64,000 bases of DNA from Parasaccharibacter apium (GCF_002592045.1 NZ_MEJG01000005.1:84084-148083), one strand, 5' to 3'. Positions 38,572-48,134 are shown, counted from the first letter of the stretch. Made by a program: numbers and translations. The notes: generated by a model not told the origin, from the sequence alone.

Positions 38572-39221
38572 AGGTAGATGTTAAAATCTGCGGCCTAACA
38601 CGGGTTGAGGACATAAAAGCGTGTGATGCTTTGGGGGCCCGTTGGGTTGGGTTAGTTTTTCATCCTGCCTCTCCACGCTTCATAAGCCCAGAATGTGCGG
38701 CCGCTCTACATGCTGCTGTCCCCCCTCCCGCACAAGGGGGACCGCTACGTGTTGGCTTGTTTGTGCGCCCTACTTACATGGACGTTCTCACAATTTTACG
38801 CCATGTTCCTTTGGATATTTTACAACTCTACACAGATGAAAACACCGCCATTCACCTAAAAAACACAACAGGCAAACAAGTCTGGCTCGCCCGAGGCATC
38901 TCGAATAAGGAGGATCTTCCACACTCCACAGCTATGGACGGTTATGTCATCGAGGCCCCTGCACAAACCGGGGATAATCGTCCTGGTGGATTAGGACGCA
39001 GCTTTGACTGGAAACTAACCGACCAATGGCATGCCCCCGCCCCTTGGCTATTAGCAGGGGGACTAACGCCCGATAATGTAGCAAAGGCTGTTTTTACCAG
39101 TAAAACACGAGCTGTTGACGTTTCCTCCGGCGTGGAAGATAGCCCCGGTATAAAGTCTACAGCAAAGATAAGAGCCTTTATAAAAAATTCTCAAAAAGGG
39201 GCTTGCGCGACCTTTAAATAA
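38568..39221 (+). CDS. trpF: TrpF, phosphoribosylanthranilate isomerase
   Basis: TrpF catalyses the Amadori rearrangement in tryptophan synthesis. The 217-aa product has VKICGLTRVEDIKACDALGA with the catalytic Cys, WVGLVFHPASPRFISPECA, DILQLY (normally LQLHG; the His is Tyr here) and LLAGGLTPDNVAKAV, followed by the AVDVSSGVEDSPGIKS phosphate loop. It is coupled to pyrF and precedes tRNA-Ser. Other trp genes are outside the window. Confidence 0.93.
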   Translation: MKVDVKICGLTRVEDIKACDALGARWVGLVFHPASPRFISPECAAALHAAVPPPAQGGPLRVGLFVRPTYMDVLTILRHVPLDILQLYTDENTAIHLKNTTGKQVWLARGISNKEDLPHSTAMDGYVIEAPAQTGDNRPGGLGRSFDWKLTDQWHAPAPWLLAGGLTPDNVAKAVFTSKTRAVDVSSGVEDSPGIKSTAKIRAFIKNSQKGACATFK

Positions 39222-39247
39222 TGATATTGTCCGCGGCAACGCTCGCT

Positions 39248-39338
39248 GGAGAGGTGGCCGAGCGGCTTAAGGCGCACGCTTGGAAAGCGTGTGTACGTTA
39301 ATAGCGTACCGAGGGTTCGAATCCCTCTCTCTCCGCCA
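39248..39338 (+). tRNA. tRNA-Ser (anticodon GGA)
   Basis: The acceptor GGAGAGG pairs with TCTCTCC, followed by G and an encoded CCA. The anticodon loop CTTGGAAAG shows GGA. A long variable arm and the T loop GGTTCGAATCC fit a type II serine tRNA. Confidence 0.97.
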
Positions 39339-39399
39339 GTATCCCTAAAAAAGACTGTTTTTTTGTGGCCAGAGGTGACCCCCTGACCACTGCGTAGTC

Positions 39400-40056
39400 T
39401 TACGCTTTAGAGAATAATACCTTCTCTGCAAGGCGGGATTTAGGTCTTTTAGCATTATTATCGCTCTCGGCATGATAACCAAGTGCGACCACAACAAGCG
39501 GAGTCAGCCCCTTTCCTGCCAAACCAAACTCTTTAGACATTACCTCCGGCAAGAACCCTTCAATTGGGGTTGCATCAATCCCCAACATAGCGGCGGAAAG
39601 CAGCAAGAAGCCCTGTGCTAGATAAACTTGCTTTTGGTTCCAATGGGCTACATCGCCCGCTGTCTTATGCTGTTGCACATAACCCGCACGTGCTGCTGCA
39701 AACTCATCACGCGCCTTAGCATCTTGATAACGACCGTCTTTTTCTTCTTGCTCTAACACGGAGTGCAAGTACGATTCTGTTAGCTCATTACGTGCGCATA
39801 GCAAAACAACATGAGAGGCATCCGTAATCTTCCCTCTATTATATGCTAGCGCGCTCCCTTCTGGAGTTGCCTTCGCTAGACGTTGCTTACCAGCTTCATC
39901 GTCAGCAACAATAAAATGCCACGGCTGAGCATTTACAGAAGACGGGCTATAACGCAAAGCCGCAACCAACTGTTTAAACGTCTCTTCAGGGATACGGCGT
40001 GTCTTATCATAAGCCTTCGTCGTGTAACGTGTCTGCAAAATATGGGGGAGGTCCAT
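39400..40056 (-). CDS. NfsB-like NAD(P)H nitroreductase
   Basis: The 218-aa product starts at the ATG at 40056, seven bases after GGAG. It has RYTTKAYDKTRRIPEETF, YSPSSVNAQPWHFIVAD (FMN site) and a C-terminal GLTPLVVVALGYH. Length equals E. coli NfsB (217 aa). These flavoproteins reduce nitroaromatics, quinones and other electron acceptors; the natural substrate is unknown. Confidence 0.9.
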   Translation of the reverse strand: MDLPHILQTRYTTKAYDKTRRIPEETFKQLVAALRYSPSSVNAQPWHFIVADDEAGKQRLAKATPEGSALAYNRGKITDASHVVLLCARNELTESYLHSVLEQEEKDGRYQDAKARDEFAAARAGYVQQHKTAGDVAHWNQKQVYLAQGFLLLSAAMLGIDATPIEGFLPEVMSKEFGLAGKGLTPLVVVALGYHAESDNNAKRPKSRLAEKVLFSKA

Positions 40057-40284
40057 CATCTCTCTCCGTTTTGTGGTTAATGGTTCCATTCATATCAAAC
40101 AAAAAAGACCCCGTAAAGCATTTAAAAAAGTAGAACCTCCCTCTTCTATTCGTCCAACAATATTTGAACACACTAAAAAGAATAATTGATCATACAAATT
40201 ATCCCCTCCCAAAATGAAGAAAATATAAGAGAAATAGGACTCCTCAAAGAATGAAGGTGATAATCTTTTTCAATTGAAAGTATA

Positions 40285-40299
40285 TGATAATGATTATCA
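40285..40299. promoter_or_regulatory. Fur-type box upstream of bfr
   Basis: TGATAATGATTATCA is a near-perfect 15-bp palindrome matching the core of the Fur box consensus (GATAATGATAATCATTATC). It lies 110 bp before the bacterioferritin ATG, in an AT-rich spacer. Which regulator uses it (Fur or another iron regulator of alphaproteobacteria) cannot be told. Confidence 0.7.
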
Positions 40300-40408
40300 A
40301 GTACGAATACATAAATAATATTTTTTTATTGATTTTTTACAGAAGCGATATTATATCCGCTCTCGTTGGAGACGTTCCTACTTTTATCACTTTATTGAGG
40401 AGGCCATC

Positions 40409-40903
40409 ATGGCTGTAAAAGACCCGAAGGTTATTGAGTTCCTTAACGCACAATTGGCAAATGAATTGACGGCCATTAACCAATATTTTTTACATTCTCG
40501 CACGTTAAATCACTGGGGTGTTACCAAACTCGGTAAGAAAGAATATGAAGAATCAATTGAGGAGATGCGCCATGCTGATTGGCTGATTGAGCGCATCCTT
40601 TTCTTGGGCGGCCTGCCGAATCTACAGCACCTCAACCCGCTTCAGATTGGTGAGAATGTTCAAGAAATTCTAGAATGCGATCTGAAAGTCGAAGCACTAG
40701 CCCTGGAGAAAATCCGCGAGGGCATTGCTTACTGCGAAAGCGTACGCGATTTTGTATCCCGTGACCTGCTCTTCCGCATCCTTGCAGATGAAGAATCTCA
40801 TGAGGACTTCATTGATACACAACTCGACCTCATCAAACAGATCGGTATTGAGCGTTATATCACCCTGAACTCCGAGAGTGCCGACCAGAATAGCGGCGAG
40901 TAA
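40409..40903 (+). CDS. bfr: bacterioferritin
   Basis: The 164-aa ferritin-like four-helix protein stores iron in a 24-mer. Di-iron ligands appear as E18 in NELTAINQYFLHSR, E51/H54 in EEMRHAD, and E127/H130 in DEESHED. M52 in ESIEEMRHAD is the heme axial ligand that defines true bacterioferritin. A TTGAGGAGG site precedes the ATG. The gene has a Fur-type box upstream and is convergent with bfd, whose product releases iron from Bfr. Confidence 0.96.
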   Translation: MAVKDPKVIEFLNAQLANELTAINQYFLHSRTLNHWGVTKLGKKEYEESIEEMRHADWLIERILFLGGLPNLQHLNPLQIGENVQEILECDLKVEALALEKIREGIAYCESVRDFVSRDLLFRILADEESHEDFIDTQLDLIKQIGIERYITLNSESADQNSGE

Positions 40904-40931
40904 TTAATCACTGTTATTAATTACTTCTATA

Positions 40932-40965
40932 AAAGAGGCTTCCCTATAGGGAGGCCTCTTTTTTT
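40932..40965. terminator. shared terminator of bfr and bfd
   Basis: AGAGGC pairs with GCCTCT, with inner TCCC/GGGA around a TATA loop and a T-tract (seven T) on the + side. It overlaps the last codons of bfd on the minus strand. Confidence 0.88.
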
Positions 40966-41207
40966 GTAACCAGCTCTTCATCCCCAACAGCTTGAGCTGC
41001 CATTTGTTCTTCTAGCTCTAAGGTTGTGGGGCATGGGCACCTTGTCTCACGCGCCGCTTTTAATAAACAGGCCACACCCTTTACGCAATTCCCACATTTT
41101 ACCCGGCACTGACGTGCCGCATAAATATCGGAAAGCCTCACGACTCCGGCCTGAATTGCCGCCTGTACATCTCTGTCAGACAACCCATTGCATGAGCATA
41201 TAATCAT
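40944..41207 (-). CDS. bfd: bacterioferritin-associated ferredoxin
   Basis: Bfd is a [2Fe-2S] ferredoxin that reduces the Bfr heme to mobilise iron. The 87-aa product has C4 and C6 (MIICSCNGLSDRDV) and a second pair in CRVKCGNCVKGV; the C-x-C ... C-x2-C arrangement is the Bfd type. The tail adds a further CPC and about 20 residues beyond the usual end. It converges on bfr and reads into the shared terminator. Confidence 0.9.
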   Translation of the reverse strand: MIICSCNGLSDRDVQAAIQAGVVRLSDIYAARQCRVKCGNCVKGVACLLKAARETRCPCPTTLELEEQMAAQAVGDEELVTKKEASL

Positions 41208-41246
41208 CTAGGTTCCGCCTCTGACTGGCTAATCTTTTTTCACGCT

Positions 41247-41261
41247 AATGATAATGACATT
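41247..41261. promoter_or_regulatory. Fur-like box upstream of bfd
   Basis: AATGATAATGACATT resembles a Fur box half plus degenerate mate, 40 bp before the bfd start. It is weaker than the box at bfr. Confidence 0.45.
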
Positions 41262-41634
41262 CTTTCGCAACTAAAATTTTCTTCTCCCCATCTCTTTTTC
41301 CGTTGAGGTTTAAACACTGTTACATCTTTACCTCTTCTTCATACTGAAGATTCTTTTTAACAATAATCATCAAATTATAAGAAGTAATAAAAGATATAAC
41401 ATCATTCTATCCTCTATAATTCCTAATTGAAAAAAGAAAAAACCTGTGATACAAAACCCGCATTCCTAAGCTTATAGATGTATGATGGCTGTAACAAAAT
41501 AAGCCTTACATTATAGGCTAGTATATTTGAGAGGCTGCTCACTCTCATAGAAACTCAGTCTTCATCAAGAGGAAGGTAGAAAACCAGTTGTGATAACTTT
41601 TCCATCTTCCTTTACATAATGGGAGAGGTTTTTA
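41262..41634. other. AT-rich intergenic region before the MFS gene
   Basis: The stretch between bfd and the transporter gene is strongly AT-rich and contains several ATAATCATC-like runs near 41361. It must carry the transporter promoter; the ribosome site is GGGAGAGG just before its ATG. I see no tRNA, terminator or coding frame in it. Confidence 0.4.
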
Positions 41635-42924
41635 ATGGCAGAATCTTTGAACACAAAAACAAGTTTTGTCGAAAAAATAGGCATCCCAAAAGCACTCTTC
41701 TGGGCCTTTGTCGGGCAACTGCTTTTCATGGTCGGCGATGGGGTAGAAGCAGGTTACCTAGACACATTCATGCTTCATACGGGTCATCCGCAAAGCTTCG
41801 TGAATGAATTATTCACCTGCTACGGGATTACCGTCATGCTTGCTGCATGGTTTGCTGGCCCCCTATCGGACCTGATGGGGCCTAAAAAGGTTATGTGGAT
41901 TGGCCTCATTCTCTGGGCCGTCTTAGAGGTTGGGTTTCTCATTTGCGGGCTAACGCCTAATAATAGCACGTGGATCCTCACTTTTTACACGTTACGCGGT
42001 TTTGCTTATCCCCTCTTCGCCTATGGGTTCTTAGTTTGGATTGCCGCAGCAACCCCAAGCACAATGTTAGGTGCGGCGGCTGGATGGTTTTGGTTTTCCT
42101 TCTCAGCTGGGCTGCCAACTCTAGGCTCTCAATTCGCCCGTTTCGCAATCCCTGCGATTGGTGAAATCAATACCTTCTGGTGCTCTTTAGGTCTTGTCGT
42201 TATTGGCGGGTTATTGGCCCTCCTTTTTACACATGAACCAACTGGGACAAAACGCCTTCTCCCCGCTGATGTCTCCCCTAAAAAGGCGTTTTTAGGCTCT
42301 ATCAGCATCATATGGCGGGAGCCTAAAACCCTCATTGCTGGCATTGTAAGGACAGTTGATACCTCCTCCGAATATGCTTTTCTCGCTATTATGCCGGGCT
42401 TCTTTGTGGACCATTTAGGTTTTACTCTTGGGCAATGGCTAAACCTTCTATCATTGATTTTCTTGAGCAATATTATCGTTAACCTCATCTCTGGCATGGT
42501 GGCCGATAAAATAGGCTATCGTTTTGTTGTGGCTGTCTTTGGTGGGATTGGTGGATTTATTACCATTCCCCTCTTTTATTACATTCCCCTTTGGTATCCG
42601 GGTAATTTTGCCGCTGCCGCTGCAGTTGGGATTTTATATGGGGCCTCCATCGCAGCCTTTGTGCCTCTCTCTGGGCTTATGCCGCAAATTTGCCCCCGCG
42701 AGAAAGCCGCAGCCCTCTCTATTCTTGGCTTAGGGGCTGGGGCCTCAACGTGGGTTGGTCCGGCCATTGTATCCCTCTGCGAAGTAATTTTTGGCACAGG
42801 GATGTCTTACGTCATTTGGACGTTTGCCGTCATTTACCTCATTACAGCAGGCTTAACGATGACACTCCGTATTTCACCAGAAGCACGCCGTTACATTGAA
42901 GAGCACGAAAAACAAAAGAGCTAA
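41635..42924 (+). CDS. RbtT/DalT-type polyol MFS transporter
   Basis: The 429-aa product has twelve predicted membrane helices. The N-terminal part (LFWAFVGQLLFMVGDGVEAG, YLDTFML, then GPLSDLMGPKKVMWIG, LRGFAYPLFAYGFLVWI, AAAGWFWFSFSAGLPTLGSQ) closely follows ribitol/D-arabitol carriers of the RbtT/DalT/CsbX family. The loop motif GPLSDLMGPKK is the MFS A-motif variant. In acetic acid bacteria polyol uptake complements membrane-bound polyol dehydrogenases. No polyol dehydrogenase gene lies beside it. Confidence 0.88.
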   Translation: MAESLNTKTSFVEKIGIPKALFWAFVGQLLFMVGDGVEAGYLDTFMLHTGHPQSFVNELFTCYGITVMLAAWFAGPLSDLMGPKKVMWIGLILWAVLEVGFLICGLTPNNSTWILTFYTLRGFAYPLFAYGFLVWIAAATPSTMLGAAAGWFWFSFSAGLPTLGSQFARFAIPAIGEINTFWCSLGLVVIGGLLALLFTHEPTGTKRLLPADVSPKKAFLGSISIIWREPKTLIAGIVRTVDTSSEYAFLAIMPGFFVDHLGFTLGQWLNLLSLIFLSNIIVNLISGMVADKIGYRFVVAVFGGIGGFITIPLFYYIPLWYPGNFAAAAAVGILYGASIAAFVPLSGLMPQICPREKAAALSILGLGAGASTWVGPAIVSLCEVIFGTGMSYVIWTFAVIYLITAGLTMTLRISPEARRYIEEHEKQKS

Positions 42925-43086
42925 CCACTATCAGAGAAAGGCCACGTAGTTATGTCGTGGTCTTTCTCGAAGTTCATAACGGCCATGCATCAAAATGAGC
43001 GTAAATCCTAGCGAAGGCCTTGCAGTTCTTGCCATACTGGCGCACTCTCTCCCTGTCGTTAAACCTTATGTATTAAGGAGTTCATC

Positions 43087-43839
43087 ATGGCTGTAACCAA
43101 GCTTGTTCTGGTTCGTCACGGCGAAAGCCAATGGAATCAAGAAAATCGTTTCACCGGTTGGTATGACGTGGATTTATCCGAGAAAGGACGTAGCGAAGCC
43201 AAAGCAGCGGGTGAGCTCCTGCGTAAAGAAGGTTATTCCTTCGACTTCGCTTATACATCCGTTCTAAAACGCGCAATCCATACATTGTGGAACATTCTTG
43301 ATGGTGTGGACCAAGCGTGGCTCCCTGTTGAGAAAAACTGGCGTCTTAATGAGCGTCACTATGGTGCGCTCCAAGGGCTGAACAAAGCCGAGACCGCCAA
43401 GAAATATGGCGATGAGCAAGTTAAGCAATGGCGTCGCGGTTTTGCTGTTACCCCCCCTGCTCTAGAGCGGTCTGACGAGCGTTTCCCCGGCCATGACCCA
43501 CGCTACGCTCATCTCAGCCCTAATGAGCTTCCCACCACAGAGAGCCTCGCCCTCACTATTGAGCGCGTCATCCCTTATTGGGAAAAGAGCATTCTGCCCC
43601 GCATCAAAAAGGGTGAGAAGGTCATCATCGCAGCCCACGGGAACTCCCTGCGCGCGCTGGTGAAATATCTGGATAACATGACAGAGGATGAAATCCTCAA
43701 CCTGAACATCCCCACCGGTGTGCCTTTGGTTTATGAGTTCGATGAGAGCTTTAAACCTGTGAAGCATTATTACCTCGGCGATGCAGAAGAAATCGCCGCT
43801 AAAGCTGCTGCCGTGGCTAACCAGGGCAAGGCTAAGTAA
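43087..43839 (+). CDS. gpmA: 2,3-bisphosphoglycerate-dependent phosphoglycerate mutase
   Basis: GpmA interconverts 3- and 2-phosphoglycerate through a phospho-His. The 250-aa product has [20 protein letters not shown] (catalytic His in RHGE), [20 protein letters not shown] and [16 protein letters not shown] (second His). TTAAGGAG precedes the ATG. A strong terminator follows. Confidence 0.96.
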   Translation: MAVTKLVLVRHGESQWNQENRFTGWYDVDLSEKGRSEAKAAGELLRKEGYSFDFAYTSVLKRAIHTLWNILDGVDQAWLPVEKNWRLNERHYGALQGLNKAETAKKYGDEQVKQWRRGFAVTPPALERSDERFPGHDPRYAHLSPNELPTTESLALTIERVIPYWEKSILPRIKKGEKVIIAAHGNSLRALVKYLDNMTEDEILNLNIPTGVPLVYEFDESFKPVKHYYLGDAEEIAAKAAAVANQGKAK

Positions 43840-43865
43840 GCTTCTGGCTTTGCTTTGTTAAAGAA

Positions 43866-43894
43866 GGGGACGGTTTTGTAGCCGTCCCTTTTTT
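43866..43894 (+). terminator. intrinsic terminator after gpmA
   Basis: GGGACGG pairs with CCGTCCC around TTTTGTAG, followed by TTTTTT. Confidence 0.9.
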
Positions 43895-43968
43895 ATATTA
43901 TTAGCTGACACATAGGCTGCTCTACAATAAATAAAATGGTGAAACTTTTTCATGAGAAAGGAATCATG

Positions 43969-44457
43969 ATGTTTGGAGTTAGAAGAACAGAAGACGATAA
44001 AATTGCTTCAGTTAATATTTATCTAGAGGCATGGAAAAGAGTCATTGATACACAAGAACATTTTAACGATATTAGTATGCGCGTAAGAGGATTACTCGGA
44101 ACTTGTTTTTCGGCTCTTTTCTTATTCGCTGCTTACCTGTTGAAAGATTCAGATATAAATAATGAAAAATATATTATAATTTCTATATTATTTTTTTATG
44201 TTATCATTGCTCTTAGCTGTCTCTTTGCAGAAAAATGGTACAGAAACTTTCTTATTAGTGCAGTAAAAGTTGGAGAAGATATTGAAGAGAAGCTAAAAAC
44301 CTATGGCTACGAGGCAATACAACTTACAACACAAATTAGTTGTGATGATAAAAACAAAAAAATTAATAGCCAATGGTTCTTTAGATTATTTTATTTTTTT
44401 CAAATATTCCTCCCGATTTGTGTGATTTGTTTGTTATTTTTCAAGAATAAAGTATAA
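43969..44457 (+). CDS. AT-rich small membrane protein, possibly SLATT/RipA-like
   Basis: The 162-aa product starts at the second of two adjacent ATGs (43969), six bases after AAAGGA. It has an N-terminal helix (IASVNIYLEAWKRVIDTQEH), two hydrophobic helices (LLGTCFSALFLFAAYLL and YIIISILFFYVIIALSCLFA) and a helix starting AEKWYRNFLISAVKVGEDIE. A third hydrophobic helix lies at the C-terminus (FQIFLPICVICLLFF). The order of helices resembles SLATT-type and RipA-type membrane proteins often found with defence genes, but only in layout. The gene is much more AT-rich than its neighbours, which suggests transfer. Confidence 0.6.
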   Translation: MFGVRRTEDDKIASVNIYLEAWKRVIDTQEHFNDISMRVRGLLGTCFSALFLFAAYLLKDSDINNEKYIIISILFFYVIIALSCLFAEKWYRNFLISAVKVGEDIEEKLKTYGYEAIQLTTQISCDDKNKKINSQWFFRLFYFFQIFLPICVICLLFFKNKV

Positions 44458-44604
44458 TATATATAAAACTCATGATAGCCAAACAAATCACAATATAATT
44501 TTTCAAGCTCTAGCAATGGAAAGATGACCATCATAATATCCGTGCTAGTGCTATTTAACGATTGCCACACATCCTAGAAATATACTGGCAAAGAAACCAA
44601 CTCT

Positions 44605-45012
44605 TTAATAAGAGGATAATTCGATCAGATTACCATCGGGATCACGACAATAAACGGAGGAAATTTTCCCACGGGCTCCTTCTTTTATTACAGGTCCACA
44701 TTCAATCTTTACGTTATGATGTGTCAGATGCTTTACAACATCATCTGCGGACAGACTGACAAGGAAACACAAGTCTGCTGTTCCCTCGAGAGGATGCCTT
44801 GCTGTGAACCAATCTTCTTGCGATATATCCTTCTGTCTAAGATTTATTTTCTGACTACCAAAGAAAAGTATATTTTTTCGCACGCCACTTTTTTTTGAAA
44901 CAATCTTCTTCCCCCGCATTCCAAGAATATTTGAATACCAATCAAACGATACATCAATGTCATTGACATTCAGAACAAGATGATCAATCGCTTCAACAAA
45001 TAAAGTAGGCAT
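44605..45012 (-). CDS. VOC superfamily (glyoxalase/bleomycin-resistance fold) protein
   Basis: The 135-aa product begins AIDHLVLNVNDIDVSFDWYS and ends YCRDPDGNLIELSSY, the two ends of the VOC fold. Metal ligands appear to be the His in IDHLVL, a central position near HPLEGTADLCF, and the Glu in LIELSSY. Substrate unknown. It is the last chromosomal gene before the island. Confidence 0.85.
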   Translation of the reverse strand: MPTLFVEAIDHLVLNVNDIDVSFDWYSNILGMRGKKIVSKKSGVRKNILFFGSQKINLRQKDISQEDWFTARHPLEGTADLCFLVSLSADDVVKHLTHHNVKIECGPVIKEGARGKISSVYCRDPDGNLIELSSY

Positions 45013-45252
45013 GGTCTATCTCCATGTTCATGCTGCGACTGCGTGATAACAGGAAGCGGACGAAAAGCTTTCGCTACCCCCGAAACAGCTAGACATCTAA
45101 TCCTATACCATCTTGCCAAGAGTATAACAGACTGCGACGAAGAGACGGACTAATTGTAAGAGGCGCAGAAAAATTGGGGGCCTCGCTGGGGACCACAGAA
45201 ATAGAAAACGCTCCTATTTGTGAGGTACGCTTTGCTTTTTAGTGGAAACCCG

Positions 45253-45269
45253 TGGCGGAGGGGATGGGA
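45253..45269. repeat. attL-like 17-bp direct repeat
   Basis: TGGCGGAGGGGATGGGA is identical to the 3' end of tRNA-Ser(GCU) at 54489-54505. The match stops on both sides (g versus t before it, c versus t after it). Confidence 0.85.
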
Positions 45270-45517
45270 CCTTTATTTGAAGTTCCTCTCAACTGCAAAA
45301 GCCCAATACCTACGGGAACGCGCCAATTCTGGTTTGTCCCTGTGGAACGCAAACGTGTAATACCGCTCTTAAGCGGTTTAACGGCTTCTGTCCAAAAAAT
45401 CCTCCTGTCTATACGGACGCAAGCATACTTTCGGCCTTTCCCATGGCTTGCGTTTTCGTCCTCTACAGCCCTGCCATTTGTCGGGGTGTCTCCTGTCGAT
45501 CAAAACAGTTCCTCACA
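45270..45517. other. island left end without intact gene
   Basis: No frame with coding character is seen. A short inverted repeat (ACCGCTCTTAAGCGGT, near 45361-45376) could be a terminator remnant or replication-related site. The rest is probably decayed element DNA downstream of the relaxase. Confidence 0.35.
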
Positions 45518-47219
45518 TCACCTCCATGCGCCGCCCCGCTTCCCTGAAAGCCTCCTGCGTTGCCGAGTCATGCGGATGGTCGGTGATCCGACGGGAACTC
45601 CGGTCAAACGCATACCGAAGCCGAGGCCCGAACTGTTCCTCTGCCAGCCAGCGTGCATAGGCGTCCGGTGCAGCTCCCGTTCCTGCTCCCGCCAGGTTTC
45701 AGGCAGGATCTTCCAGAAGGTGAGATCCATATAACCGGGCTTACCCTCCCGCTCGGTCTGCTGCAGGGCCCAATCTCTGTCCCGCGCTCCGGGGCTAGGT
45801 CGTTTGCCCTGGTACCAGCCTTCAAAACTGATCCTGTTCTCCCGGGCAATCCGGGTGGCCCGGGCCTTCCACTGCTCCGAGCCCTGCAGGGTAAAGCCCC
45901 GGGGATAGCGTTCCTCAGCCAGACGCAGCATGGCCAGCACGTCCTCATCGGTCGTGTGTTTCCTGGCCAGAATCTGTTGCCCCCTATCCGTGAAGGCCGT
46001 TTCCCGGTTGGCTTTCACATAATGAATGCCAGAGCCGGCAGAAGACATGACCAGTCTGTACTGCTCCAGCAATGATTGATGCCGGCTCCGCTCGGGAAAC
46101 AGTGATCCCTTCCAGACCTACGTTCCCCGCAAGCCATCATGACGCTTGGCACGTTCTTCCCGGTACCGGGCCCAGGAAAGCCGCTGCAATGTTCCAGGTA
46201 GGATCTGCTGCTGCTTCCAGAGCCAGGCCTGATCCCTGACCGTGGCCCGCCGGAACGCTGCCTGGCTTTCCAGCAGGAGACACAGGGACAGCAAGTCGGC
46301 CCAACCATAAGCCCGAGCCACGTCATGGATCTGCTGTCATTCCCGGCTCTACCAATCCCTGATTTCGGCAAGCTGTTTTGACAGAGTGAACCGGTAAAGC
46401 CTATTCCGCTCACTGTACCAGGCGCGGCACTGCATCTCCTTCTGGGCCTCACTGTCCTTCCGGCAAGCAAAAAGCATGTCTGCCCTGTCAGGTGGCCGGG
46501 AAAAGATCCCCTCCTCAAAAGCCCCGAAACGTTTTCTCAGCGCCACCCGGGAAAAGGTCCGGCCCATAACGCCGGCCTTGACGGCCTGTCCTTCCAGCAT
46601 GATGACCAGACCACGGCCCTTCCGCTTGAAGGTAGCGCCCTTCTTCCAGAACAAGGCATGAAGCTCTGCCCAGCTGCTGGCTTTCTCGGTAAGCGGGGCC
46701 AATCGCGTCCGGGCGAGGTGTTCCGCACTGGCCATACCGTGATAACGCTCGAAGCGTTGGGCCTGCTGGCTGAGCGCTTTTCGGGGACGCGGATTGAGGC
46801 GCTTTCCTTTATCATCATAACGGGGCGTTCAGGACTGACTGTGTAATCCAGCTTGCGCAACACCCTGTGCAGGGCCTGTTTCGGGGCCTTGATGTGCCAG
46901 CCATTATTGATTTCGGTGAGTGTTTCCGTCAGGGGATCAACCCGGTTTATCACCAGATGGAGATGAGGATGGGCCGTATCCTCATGCAGCGCCCAGACCG
47001 CCTGATGATCGGACAGTCCCAGCTCATCCATGAGGGCATGAACGAGCTTGCGGCGTTCCTCGACCGTATTGCGGGATGAGCCACAAAAATGATGGCCTCG
47101 GCATGGCTACATTTTTCACCAGTAATCCGAGAGCCCGGATTGGTGATATAGCGCAGGAGGCCGCTGATCCGTTCGCGCTTACTGCTGCGTCGGGCACTGT
47201 CAACGAGCTTGATGTACAT
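45518..47219 (-). pseudogene. relaxase (MobA/TraI-type), multiply broken
   Basis: The N-terminus MYIKLVDSARRSSKRERISG starts at 47219, overlapping mobC. The relaxase His triad sits in HPHLHLVINRVDPLT. The C-terminal part around RGQQILARKHTTDEDVLAML matches the LPD7-type domain of large plasmid relaxases. Lesions: a frameshift at the A5 run 47085-47089, one near 46821-46826, and in-frame stops near 46349, 46334 and 46115. A relaxase nicks oriT to start mobilisation, so this one cannot work. The remains still follow one coding order, so the element once was mobilisable. Confidence 0.88.
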
Positions 47220-47574
47220 CCTGCTCCCTTTCTAGCTGTTCCCAAATCTGGGCGGCGAGACGCTGGACAGCCCGGAGGGTTGTCATCATCTCCTGACGGA
47301 GTCCCGGCGTCCACTCGGAACGGGCCAGCATGTTGAGCAGAGCTCCCTGACGGCGCAGCTCCCCCACCAACTGTGCGATGTCACCCAGGGCACGCTTGCT
47401 GGAGGCGGTCCGAACCGGCTGGCGGAGGATCAGGGCGCAAACCAGCTCGAAGAGGGTAATGCCATGGGCCTAGCAGGCCTGCCGGAGCTCGTCATGGAGA
47501 GCCTGTGGAACGCGCAGCTGAATGACCTGGGAAACGCTTTTCCGCGGCTGTACTGGAGGAATGGATGGACACAT
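47200..47574 (-). pseudogene. mobC: mobC-like mobilisation accessory gene with internal TAG
   Basis: From the ATG at 47574 the frame reads MCPSIPPVQPRKSVSQVIQL, then RVPQALHDELRQAC, hits TAG at 47470-47472, and resumes AHGITLFELVCALILRQPVR and RALGDIAQLVGELRRQGALL, ending at a TGA at 47200-47202. Content and position just upstream of the relaxase fit MobC, which helps open oriT. The gene is nonsense-mutated. Confidence 0.75.
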
Positions 47575-47989
47575 GGCCAGCCCCCATTTCTGCAAAATAG
47601 CGTCGCCATTGAGCGGAAAGCAGGTGCGAATGACGGACGTCATGAGCGGGTTGTCGTGCAATTTTGACGCGGCGACGATCATGAAAGCCGCCCTAGACGA
47701 TATGACCGGTCCGCGGTCCAGTATCGCAACAAGCGGAAACGTCACAGCAAAATCGGTTGTCTGTTGCAGATGGAACCGGCAGGAAAACAGGATCGTGAGG
47801 GAAGCCAGCGACAGGCCATTCAATCCCGATCCTGAATAAGGAGGAATAATAGACAGGATTGGGGGCGCATCCAGCATGGATGCGCCCTTAGGCTGCATTG
47901 ACAAAAGATTTATACAATCTGTCTGAGTTCTGCTTCAGTGGTTGCTTCAACGCAGACGATAAGGTGGAGCGGAGATGGCATGAGGTGAT
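47575..47989. other. spacer upstream of mobC
   Basis: About 415 bp with no convincing gene. In related plasmid mobilisation loci oriT lies upstream of mobC, so remains of an oriT could be here, but I cannot recognise one. The left IS5 remnant begins near the end of this stretch. Confidence 0.35.
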
Positions 47990-48134
47990 CTGACAGATCA
48001 GGAATGAGCGATGATTGACCCGCTTCTTCCACCTGAACGCGCGTATTGGACGCACCCGCTGAAGACAATCGCCGATTTCTTAGTGGTATGTTACATGTTC
48101 TACGGACGGATTGTCCCTGATGGGACATAATTTA
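47990..48134 (+). mobile_element. IS5-type transposase remnant, left copy (5' part)
   Basis: The + strand encodes LLPPERAYWTHPLK, then after a frameshift DNRRFLSGMLHVLRTDCP, a stop and WD. This is the N-terminal signature of IS5-family (DUF4096) transposases. The rest is missing; it breaks off about 55 bp before the first GTPase start. The right remnant carries the same LHVLRTGCPWRD segment on the other strand, so the two are separate diverged copies. Confidence 0.8.

Noticed and set aside
45252..46075. Open frames on the + strand across the left end of the island
   Set aside because: They start in the att repeat or lie antisense to the relaxase remains, and their translations look like shadow frames of GC-rich coding DNA.
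47575..47904. Upstream extension of the mobC frame to a start at 47904
   Set aside because: The extra residues have no mobC character; the conserved part begins at the ATG at 47574.
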